Shown: piece after piece, positions 50,444-57,928 of the stretch | Position numbering within the stretch: position 1 is the stretch's first letter | Layout: every line of letters begins with the position of its first letter | Assembly: GCA_020635915.1 (NCBI GenBank) | Contig: JACJYU010000001.1 | Coordinates: 744,001 to 808,000, forward strand | Reading direction: 5' to 3' | Origin: Flammeovirgaceae bacterium | GTDB taxonomy: Bacteria; Bacteroidota; Bacteroidia; Cytophagales; Cyclobacteriaceae | DNA: 64,000 bases | Notes under the pieces: generated by a model | Seen by the model: only the letters and a program-made list of their open reading frames with translations | Told to the model about the DNA's origin: nothing | Databases searched by the model: none | Program-made: the position numbers and the translations under genes

Positions 50444-51787
50444 TCAACTTTTAGTTTTGGCAAACGGCCACTCCTTGTTGACGATTGCCTTTATAAAATA
50501 CACCACCGTTCCCATTCCAATCACCACCATGCCCGACACGGCCAGTGCCAGGCCGGTGGACAAAAGGATGGCCACCCACATGGCAATGGCCAGGTACACA
50601 GGCCAGGGGTAAAAAGGCATCTTAAAGGGGAACACACCGGGAGCTTCCCTTCCCCTCAAGAAAAGCAATCCGATTGCCTGTCCCACAAATTGGATAAGTA
50701 TCCGCATGGCCAAAATGGCGCTAATCACATCGCTCAACTTAAACAGCAGGCTAAACACAAAGGCCACGCTCCCCAGGAACAACAAGGAGACATGGGGGAA
50801 ATTTTTTGTAGGGTGCAGTTTTGCAAACACCTTAAAAAAAGCCCCATCCAAAGCGGCAGCATAGGGAATACGGCTGTACCCCAAAGTGGCCGAAAACACG
50901 GAAGCAAAGGCAATCCAGAGGATAAGTACGGTAAGGACCTTGGCCGCGGTGGGCCCTGCCAGTTCCTGCATGAACAGGCTCACCACAAATTCGCTGTCCT
51001 TTGCATACTGCCACGGGACAACGCTCACCACGCTGATGTTCATGGCCATGTACAGCAGGGTAATGCCTGCTATTGAAATGAACATGCTTCGTGGGATGTT
51101 TTTGGCGGGATTGATGATTTCACTGCCCAGGTAGCATACGTTATAGTAACCCAGGTAGCTGTAAACGCTTTTCACGCTGGCGTAGCCGATGGCGGTCATG
51201 AAGGCGAAATTGAACGATAGCCCTTCGTTGATTTGGGCCAGTGGTTGCATAAAATTCCCCGCTGCAAGGCCCCCTCCTATTATCCAAAAAATGGAAACCA
51301 TTACCCCGGTCCAGAGGAACACGCTTATCTTGCCAATGGCCTCGATTTTCCTGTAAAGGAGCAGTACTATCATCACCACCATGCCGCCACTCACGGCTTT
51401 TAGCGCCATGGGACCCAGCGGCACGAGGTAAGAGAAGTAGGAAGCAAAACCTATGGCGGCCGAGGCGATCACGAGGGGCGCCTGTATCATGGTTTGCCAA
51501 ACAAACAAAAAACCCATCATCCTGCCGGCACCCTCTTTGCCATATGCCTCCTTCAAAAAATTGTAGCTCCCCCCAGCGCGCGGGAAAGCCGCGCCCAATT
51601 CCGCCCATATCATGGCATCGACAAACGAAAGGGCTGCCCCCGCCATCCAGGCATAAAGAAAGTACGGCCCGCCCATCATGCCAATGACCATCGGCATGGT
51701 GATAAACGGCCCAATGCCCACCATGTCGATCATATTGATGGCAGTGGCCTGTGCAAGCCCGAGGCGCCTTTCCATAGTACCGGCCAT
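50444..51787 (-). CDS. APC family permease
   Basis: A 447-aa transporter with about twelve membrane segments. The early motif IDMVGIGPFITMPMVIGMMGG corresponds to helix 1 of APC carriers, and EINPAKNIPRSMF-like (SEIINPAKNIPRS) is the conserved loop after helix 6. The chosen ATG at 51787 gives MAGTMERRLGLAQATAINM; an upstream codon at 51844 would add an improbable leader. Substrate unknown. No partner gene is evident, and it is distinct from the permease at 42627. Confidence 0.88.
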   Translation of the reverse strand: MAGTMERRLGLAQATAINMIDMVGIGPFITMPMVIGMMGGPYFLYAWMAGAALSFVDAMIWAELGAAFPRAGGSYNFLKEAYGKEGAGRMMGFLFVWQTMIQAPLVIASAAIGFASYFSYLVPLGPMALKAVSGGMVVMIVLLLYRKIEAIGKISVFLWTGVMVSIFWIIGGGLAAGNFMQPLAQINEGLSFNFAFMTAIGYASVKSVYSYLGYYNVCYLGSEIINPAKNIPRSMFISIAGITLLYMAMNISVVSVVPWQYAKDSEFVVSLFMQELAGPTAAKVLTVLILWIAFASVFSATLGYSRIPYAAALDGAFFKVFAKLHPTKNFPHVSLLFLGSVAFVFSLLFKLSDVISAILAMRILIQFVGQAIGLLFLRGREAPGVFPFKMPFYPWPVYLAIAMWVAILLSTGLALAVSGMVVIGMGTVVYFIKAIVNKEWPFAKTKS

Positions 51788-51898
51788 GGGTAATAGTAAA
51801 AAGTATTTGATGAATTGGCAAACACACCGGATATGGCCGGCCATGGCACTTTTTAAAATATCGCCATGGGGTATCCGGATTTATGGTTTACTTGCGGC

Positions 51899-52726
51899 AT
51901 GTCTTTGTTTGTCGCATCGTTAAATTCGGGCAGTAATGGCAATTGCTACTACATTGGCAACCACACGGAAGCCATCCTGATCGATGCCGGGATTTCGTGC
52001 AGGGAAACGGAAAAACGTTTAAAGCGCCTTGGGTTGTCCCTTCGGCATGTCAAGGCAATATTCGTGACCCATGAGCATGCCGACCATGTGTACGGCATTC
52101 CTTCCATCCTTAAGAAGCACAAAGTGCCCATTTACATCACCACCCGAACGCTGCTCAAATCAAGGCTAAGGAACACAAAGGCGTACCATTTCAAACCTTA
52201 TGAACCCGTTTCGATTGGGGGCCTTACCATCCGGGCCTTCCCGGTATTGCACGATGCCACCGACCCGCACAACTTTATTGTTTCCAATGGGCAGGTCAAT
52301 GTGGGGGTGTTCACGGACATTGGAAACCTCACCACCCATGTAGTCCAACACTTTAAACAATGCCACGCGGCCATCCTCGAATCCAATTATGACGACCAAT
52401 TGCTGGAAACGGGGAGCTATCCCCTTCCCCTAAAGAACAGGATACGGGGTGGCCATGGCCACTTGTCCAACGACCAGGCGGCCAAACTTTTCCACGACCA
52501 CCGCCCTGCCTTTATGACGCACCTCTTTCTGGGGCACCTTTCCAAAAACAACAATTCGCCCCGGATCGTACAAAAACTTTTTGATGGCATTTCCAACGGC
52601 ACGGAGATAGTGGTTGCCTCGCGGTACAAAGAAACCAGTTTGTACACCATTGACGGAAGGCCCAGGGCCCAGCCCCGTCCGCAATACAAAGAAGTTGCAT
52701 TTTCGGGGCAACTCAAACTATTCTAA
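51899..52726 (+). CDS. MBL-fold metallo-hydrolase (YycJ/WalJ-like)
   Basis: A 275-aa enzyme with the metallo-beta-lactamase motif THEHADHVYG (HxHxDH) at about residues 59-64, after NSGSNGNCYYIG and ILIDAGISCRETEKRL. Further metal ligands are likely the His in VLHDATDP and in HLFLGHLSKNNN. The early pattern ASLNSGSNGNCYY and the ICRETEKRLKxLG segment belong to the YycJ/WalJ subfamily, which may act as exonucleases in repair or cell wall control. The ATG at 51899 is supported by this conserved start. Stands alone, divergent from the permease. Confidence 0.9.
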   Translation: MSLFVASLNSGSNGNCYYIGNHTEAILIDAGISCRETEKRLKRLGLSLRHVKAIFVTHEHADHVYGIPSILKKHKVPIYITTRTLLKSRLRNTKAYHFKPYEPVSIGGLTIRAFPVLHDATDPHNFIVSNGQVNVGVFTDIGNLTTHVVQHFKQCHAAILESNYDDQLLETGSYPLPLKNRIRGGHGHLSNDQAAKLFHDHRPAFMTHLFLGHLSKNNNSPRIVQKLFDGISNGTEIVVASRYKETSLYTIDGRPRAQPRPQYKEVAFSGQLKLF

Positions 52727-52799
52727 CCCTGGTGGGGTGGCACCTTCCAACTAACCACATGAAAGATTGCTTACCTTTAAACAGCCACAATAAATTTTG

Positions 52800-54404
52800 A
52801 TGAAGCCATCATTCCGCAAACTCCTGGACCAGCTAAAGGGGCAACTGGGCAAACCCGGTCAAGAAGCCCAGGATCCAATAAGGCAACTGTTGGCACAGCT
52901 ATCCAAAAGAAAACTTGCCATCGGCCTCCACCTGGCCCACTACCACGATGCATTGTTGTTCATCATTGCTCATCCCGCCAATCACCAGCAACGGTCAATG
53001 GCCGAAAAAGAATTATCTCGCATCTCTTCCCGCCTTAAAAAGGCGTCCGCCACAGCCCGCGTACCGCTGGCCAATACTGGATTGCCCTACACCTCCATGG
53101 TATCGTCTTACTCGCATGATTGCCTTGCATGGCTGAACGCCCAGGAGTATTGCAGCCTGGAACTCATTGGACAATCGGGTTTTTCTTTGAACGAAGTTCT
53201 CGTCCATACCCTGCCTTCGCTAGAGCGCAGCTATACCACCGCAGGATACAACAACGAGGAGTTGCTTGAAGTGCTGGGGGTAAAAAAAAGACAGCAGTTG
53301 GGTTTTTACCTGGACCAACTCAACGCCCTTGGCCAAAGCCCTTCCGTCAAAGACCATTTTTTTGAAAAGCTGGCACTTGAGATAAAGGTAAAGCCGAAAA
53401 GCAAGTTGTTCTCCAGGGCCTACAACCGTTTGCCTGCCGCTTCCCCCTATTACCAAAAAGATTGGAAGAAAAATTTTGACATTGACCGGTTGCTGAACAG
53501 GAGGCTGCCCCGCCCCAAGCCCATGGTTTCCGGGGAGGCGGAAAGGACCATCCGTGTAGTTAAAAACACCATGGCACTCAATGACAGGGAGACCGACCCC
53601 GTCACGTACCTTGACCCGTCCACCCTTCGTGCCTATGCATTGGAACGGGGAATTACCATCGTATTGTATGGCATGGTTCCCGGCCGCCAGCTTCCGATGG
53701 AATCCTATATAGGCTTTACCCTATTCAGGAACGGACTACCGGCAGCCTATGGTGGCTCCTGGGTGTTTGGGGCACGTGCCACCTTTGGCATAAATATTTT
53801 TGAGGGCTTTCGCGGGGGCGAATCCGGGTATATCATGTGCCAACTATTGAGGGTTTACCGGCTGGCGTTTGGGGTTTCCTACTTTGAGATAGAACCGTAC
53901 CAGTTTGGCCTGGACAACCCGGAAGGGATTGCTTCCGGGGCGTTTTGGTTTTATTACAAATATGGGTTTCGGCCATTGGACAAAACCCTTGCCGCAATGG
54001 CCTTGCGCGAATCCAGGAAAATTAAAGCAGGCAAATCCCATAGAACCCCAAAACGCGTCCTCATCCGGTTCACCGAAAGCAACATGGCGTTGAACCTGGG
54101 CAGCACCATCCCCGTATCCCTTTCCGCGGTCACGCAAAAAACAACCCGTATGCTCCAAAGGGAGTTTGGGGGTTGCAGGAGTTTGGCGGTTCGGGAGTGC
54201 ACTGGGGCATTAAAAAACAAGAATGCCCCCACCAGTGGGTTAAACCCCGATGAGCTGACGGCCTATCAGGAGTTGGCGTTGGTATCCCAGGCCATCAAAA
54301 AGGCCAAGCCTGTGCCAATCAAACGGTTGGTACTGATGGCCAAAGCCAAACCCGTTGACCCTTACCAATACCAGCGGTTGCTCCTGCGTTTTTTGAACAA
54401 ATAA
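52800..54404 (+). CDS. Protein of unknown function, possible GNAT-like C-terminal half
   Basis: A 534-aa soluble protein with no signal peptide and no recognised family. The N-terminal 200 residues are helical and basic. The middle-to-C-terminal part has YGGSWVFGARATFGINIFEGFRGGESGYIMCQLL, and later YFEIEPYQFGLDNPEGIASGAFWFYYKYGFRPLD; the SGAFWFYYKYGFRP stretch looks like the closing part of GNAT acyltransferases, where a Tyr supports catalysis, and the preceding Gly-rich region may bind a cofactor. This is a visual impression only. ATG 52800 is used (a TTG three bases earlier is possible). It is alone between the MBL gene and the amidase. Confidence 0.6.
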   Translation: MKPSFRKLLDQLKGQLGKPGQEAQDPIRQLLAQLSKRKLAIGLHLAHYHDALLFIIAHPANHQQRSMAEKELSRISSRLKKASATARVPLANTGLPYTSMVSSYSHDCLAWLNAQEYCSLELIGQSGFSLNEVLVHTLPSLERSYTTAGYNNEELLEVLGVKKRQQLGFYLDQLNALGQSPSVKDHFFEKLALEIKVKPKSKLFSRAYNRLPAASPYYQKDWKKNFDIDRLLNRRLPRPKPMVSGEAERTIRVVKNTMALNDRETDPVTYLDPSTLRAYALERGITIVLYGMVPGRQLPMESYIGFTLFRNGLPAAYGGSWVFGARATFGINIFEGFRGGESGYIMCQLLRVYRLAFGVSYFEIEPYQFGLDNPEGIASGAFWFYYKYGFRPLDKTLAAMALRESRKIKAGKSHRTPKRVLIRFTESNMALNLGSTIPVSLSAVTQKTTRMLQREFGGCRSLAVRECTGALKNKNAPTSGLNPDELTAYQELALVSQAIKKAKPVPIKRLVLMAKAKPVDPYQYQRLLLRFLNK

Positions 54405-54448
54405 GTAGCCAAGGGTTTTGGCCCGTCCTTTTCGTTCACAAGCAGAAT

Positions 54449-56026
54449 CTAGTAATTGGATGTCAGGAAGCGTGGTGCCCTGCGGTGCTTCGTGCCTTGT
54501 TCGTAAGCATAGGCCATCTCCAGCAATACCGGCTCGCTCCATGCCCTTCCAAAAAATGAAATCCCTACAGGAAGCCCTTCGATAAACCCCATCGGGACGG
54601 TTATGCTGGGGTACCCGGAGCGTGCCGCTGGCGAAGAGCTGCCCAAATGCCCCGAGTCGCCATTGGTCCAGTCCGTCTTCCAGGCCGGTCCACCGGTAGG
54701 CGCGATGATCGCATCAAGTTTTTGCCCGTCCATTACCCTGTCCATGCCTTCTTCCCTGCTTCCGCGCAGCATCTTTTCCAGCACCTCCTTATATTCATCG
54801 GAGTCCAGGCCGGGCTTTTCCAATGCCATTTCCAAATATTCCTGGCCGTAATGCCCGAGTTCAATGGAATCCGATTTGTTAAAGGCTATCAAACCTTCAA
54901 GGTTTTTGATTTTTGCACCCGGCCCCAACGACTTAAAATATTTGTTCAGCCCATCTTTGTATTCAAACAACATTACTTCAAAGGACAACCTGCCCACCTC
55001 GCTTGCCGCAATTTCCTTTACTTCGATGACCTCTGCCCCCTGTGCCTTGATGTACTCCACTGCCTCGTTCATTATTTTGTCCACTTTTGGGTTCCTACCC
55101 ATGGGGGCTGTATAGAATCCTATCCTTTTTCCCTTTAGCCCATCGGCATGCAAGAACTGGGTATAGTCTTTATATTCCTTTCTTTCCCGTACTTGTGTTT
55201 TGGCATCATCGGGGTCAATGCCTGCCAATGCACCCAGGCAAATGGCCGCATCCCTTACCGTACGTGCCATGGGGCCTGCCGTATCTTGTGTAAAAGAAAT
55301 AGGGATAATCCCAGACCTGCCCACCAACCCCACGGTAGGCTTAATGCCCACAATACCATTTGCGGTGGAAGGGCATACAATCGACCCGTTCGTTTCGGTG
55401 CCGATGGCCAGCATGGTGAGGTTTGCCGACACGGCCACACCGGAGCCAGCGCTCGACCCACATGGGTTGCGCGTGACGTCATAGGGGTTTTTGGTTTGGC
55501 CACCCGCCCCGCTCCAGCCACTCGATGACATGTCGCCCCTGAAGTTGGCCCACTCGCTTAGGTTGGCCTTCCCTATGATCACCGCGCCTGCCTCCCTCAA
55601 TTTCATAGCCACAAAACTATCCTGCAAGGGGTGTGAGCCGAGGAGTGCACGCGACCCTGCAGTAGTGGCCATTTTATCATGTGTGTCGATGTTGTCTTTT
55701 AAAACCACTGGCACACCGTGCAGCGGCCCGCGGGATTTCCCGCTCTTCTGTTCATTGTCCAACTCCCTGGCAATCCCCATCGCATCGGGGTTTACCTGGA
55801 TGATCGAATTTAATTGTAGCCCCTTCCTGTCGATTGCTTCAATCCTGTCAAGGTAGGCCTGCACTACCTCCTGGATGGTGTATTTGCCCGCAGCGTACCC
55901 TTCCTGCAATTGTTGGATGTCAAACTCCTCAAAGCGGAACGTTTCTGTTGATTGGTCAGCGGTGGGGGTGGGTTGACAGGAAACACAAACCCACACCAGT
56001 AAAAGGCAAGGAACAACTTTAATCAT
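54449..56026 (-). CDS. Amidase-signature family hydrolase, lipoprotein
   Basis: A 525-aa amidase signature enzyme. The leader MIKVVPCLLLVWVCVSC gives a lipoprotein; the ATG at 56026 is preferred over 56077, which would precede the leader and overlap the pspC stop. The triad is visible: Lys in PVVLKDNID, Ser in GSSAGSG and Ser in GTETNGSIVCP, with GIKPTVGLVGRSGIIP after it. The enzyme hydrolyses amide bonds; natural substrates in the envelope are unknown. Single unit on the minus strand. Confidence 0.92.
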   Translation of the reverse strand: MIKVVPCLLLVWVCVSCQPTPTADQSTETFRFEEFDIQQLQEGYAAGKYTIQEVVQAYLDRIEAIDRKGLQLNSIIQVNPDAMGIARELDNEQKSGKSRGPLHGVPVVLKDNIDTHDKMATTAGSRALLGSHPLQDSFVAMKLREAGAVIIGKANLSEWANFRGDMSSSGWSGAGGQTKNPYDVTRNPCGSSAGSGVAVSANLTMLAIGTETNGSIVCPSTANGIVGIKPTVGLVGRSGIIPISFTQDTAGPMARTVRDAAICLGALAGIDPDDAKTQVRERKEYKDYTQFLHADGLKGKRIGFYTAPMGRNPKVDKIMNEAVEYIKAQGAEVIEVKEIAASEVGRLSFEVMLFEYKDGLNKYFKSLGPGAKIKNLEGLIAFNKSDSIELGHYGQEYLEMALEKPGLDSDEYKEVLEKMLRGSREEGMDRVMDGQKLDAIIAPTGGPAWKTDWTNGDSGHLGSSSPAARSGYPSITVPMGFIEGLPVGISFFGRAWSEPVLLEMAYAYEQGTKHRRAPRFLTSNY

Positions 56027-56076
56027 ATCCCTATTAAATTTTAAAGTGTATCGATGGACAATTAGTGCCAAGGGCA

Positions 56077-56253
56077 TTACTTATCGGGCATAATAAGTGC
56101 CAGCACAATGTAGGCCAGCACCCCTGTTCCCGCCATCAATACGGCAATAATGAACAATGCCCTCACCAGCGTTGGGTCAACATCAAGATAGTTGGCCAGC
56201 CCGCTGCAAACCCCAAATAGTTTCTTTTCCCCTTTTACCAATCGTTTTGCCAT
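56077..56253 (-). CDS. PspC domain protein
   Basis: A 58-aa protein that is one PspC domain: basic start KRLVKGEKKLFGVCSGLANYLDVDPTLVRALF, then a single membrane segment (IIAVLMAGTGVLAYIVLALIM). The domain takes part in phage-shock-like envelope-stress responses in other bacteria; in many Bacteroidota it is a stand-alone short form. ATG at 56253 is used; another two codons upstream at 56259 is equally possible. The gene lies just upstream of the amidase gene on the same strand, 50 bp from its start. Confidence 0.85.
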   Translation of the reverse strand: MAKRLVKGEKKLFGVCSGLANYLDVDPTLVRALFIIAVLMAGTGVLAYIVLALIMPDK

Positions 56254-56445
56254 AGCCATTTAATTTATATGCCTAAAATCCTTTAACATGGGGTACCGGT
56301 TTCAATCCCGAAACCTTATCCATTTACAAAATATTAAATATAGTATTTTTTTTATTGTTGATGGGGCGCCCGCCTTCAAACAAATATGGAATGCCTACCG
56401 TTAAAAAAAACAAACAACAGGGAAAAGGTGGCCTTAAAAACAAAA

Positions 56446-56610
56446 ATGAGTACCTTTATCAAAGGCTTGCTTGATGAAGGTGAAGCGTTGTATGCACGGG
56501 CCGGAGTGACCCAACACGGGCCTGGCCAATCATTTCATTGTTGCCCCCCAGGCAAATACTGTTGTGGCAGGAACGCAAAAACCAATCCATTAAACCCCAA
56601 TAAAAAATGA
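56446..56610 (+). CDS. Small Cys-pair protein coupled to the next gene
   Basis: A 54-aa protein: a helical start (MSTFIKGLLDEGEALYARAG) and a short middle with HCCPPGKYCCG, where Cys32-Cys33 and Cys39-Cys40 are two vicinal pairs six residues apart, then a Lys/Asn-rich tail. Its stop TGA overlaps the ATG of the 137-aa gene (ATGA), a common sign of translational coupling. An upstream in-frame ATG at 56386 would add 20 non-helical residues. No family recognised. The Cys pairs could bind metal or form disulfides. Possible function not known. Confidence 0.55.
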   Translation: MSTFIKGLLDEGEALYARAGVTQHGPGQSFHCCPPGKYCCGRNAKTNPLNPNKK

Positions 56611-57020
56611 GCCCTCAATATTTCAGCACCATGTCCAGCCAGGGCTACGCCTCCCTTTGGAACAAGTACCGCCCTGCCATCCTGCAACTGATGATTGCCG
56701 CTGAGGACGGGCCACAGGAATACAAGTTTTTCAAACACGAGTTCAAGGCATTGAACCCAAAGGAAAAGGCCTATGCATTTGTGCTGGAAGCCCACCAGGG
56801 AAAAGCAGTCAACGACATAAAGGGGTCTGCCCCGGCCAAAGACCTATTGGGCATGCTTATGGAATCGCCCAAAGCCTCTGAACTTATGGATGCCCACGTT
56901 TTTGAGTTTTCCCTCGACAAACAATTTGTCCTGCACATTGCAAAACGCAACGCCACCGATGAAGGGCAAGGGGCCGTTTCAGAAAATCCTTTAGACGATG
57001 ACGACAACGGGAATGCCTGA
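56607..57020 (+). CDS. Protein of unknown function, coupled to the Cys-pair gene
   Basis: A 137-aa soluble, mostly helical protein with no signal peptide: SSQGYASLWNKYRPAILQLMIAAEDGPQEYKFFKHEFKALNPKEKAYAFVLEAHQGKA and an acidic tail (LDDDDNGNA). No domain was recognised. The start overlaps the stop of the small Cys-pair gene by four bases, so the two are probably expressed together. An antisense open frame covers part of it but shows no domain. Function unknown. Confidence 0.65.
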   Translation: MSPQYFSTMSSQGYASLWNKYRPAILQLMIAAEDGPQEYKFFKHEFKALNPKEKAYAFVLEAHQGKAVNDIKGSAPAKDLLGMLMESPKASELMDAHVFEFSLDKQFVLHIAKRNATDEGQGAVSENPLDDDDNGNA

Positions 57021-57055
57021 AGGGGCAAGCCGACCCTGGATGGGGACAGGGCCTT

Positions 57056-57723
57056 TTACAGGGCGTATTGCATGACGGACACCACATGGCACCCGGTGCC
57101 CGCCAATACAAAGAGGTGCCAAACAAAGTGGCTGTATTTGACCCGGTGGTCCAGCACAAAGAATAATACCCCTATGGAGTACATAAGGCCGCCCGCCAAC
57201 AGCCAGGCCAGCCCCCCAACAGGGAGGTTGTCCATCAGGGGCTTTGCTGCCAACACGCCCAACCAACCCATGGCCAGGTAAAGTATTACAGATAGCCTGC
57301 CACTTCCAATATTCCGGATGGATTTGGTCACCACCCCTATCGCGGCAAGCGCCCACACTGTTCCGAAAAGGGCCCACCCCATACACCGGGCAGCACCACC
57401 AGGGTAAAAGGGGTGTAAGTCCCCGCTATCAGCAAAAAGATGGCACTATGGTCGAAAATGCGAAATATGCGCTTGGTTTTACTATGCGGGAAGGCGTGGT
57501 ACAACGTGGAGGACAGGTACAACAAGATCATCGTTGCCCCAAAAATGCTTGCCCCGATAATGGGCCCCGCGCCCAGGGGAACGGCCTTGACGATCAACAA
57601 AGGGGTAACGGCAATGGCCGCCACTACGCCCAATCCGTGGCTGATGCTGTTGGCTATTTCTTCCCCCTGCGATTGTTTCCGGTCCCCAAGAAAACGCTTG
57701 TCCAGTGTCCTGCCCATGTCCAT
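57056..57723 (-). pseudogene. Hemolysin III family (TrhA-like) gene with a frameshift
   Basis: Two minus-strand frames together form one protein of about 220 residues. The first part has the family start GEEIANSISHGLGVVAAIAVTPLL and HAFPHSKTKRIFRIFDHSAIFLLIAGTYTPFTLV; the reading then breaks in GVWG near 57376-57377, where one base appears to be missing, and continues in the other frame as GWALFGTVWALAAIGVVTKSIRN through HFVWHLFVLAGTGCHVVSV to the end. The membrane segments and His residues of the family are all still there, so the loss is recent, or a base-call error in a run of C. Start at 57723 gives MDMGRTLDKRFLG. Confidence 0.8.
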
Positions 57724-57928
57724 TATCCTTCCCTGTGTTTGATTTTTTTTTGCAAAGGTATTGGAAAAGAAAGGAACGGGGCACAGGCCCACCCAATATT
57801 TTATCCGGTTTAATGCCGAAGGTGGGCAAGGTCCGCCCGCCCATTTGTTGGCGCGTTTGTCAATTTTACCATTGATTCTCCCCATTCATATACTAACTTA
57901 CCCGCCTCACTTTAAACCCCTAAACCCC

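Noticed and set aside
56535..56795. Minus-strand open frame opposite the Cys-pair gene pair
   Set aside because: No motif, while the plus-strand pair has an ATGA junction and a protein-like composition.
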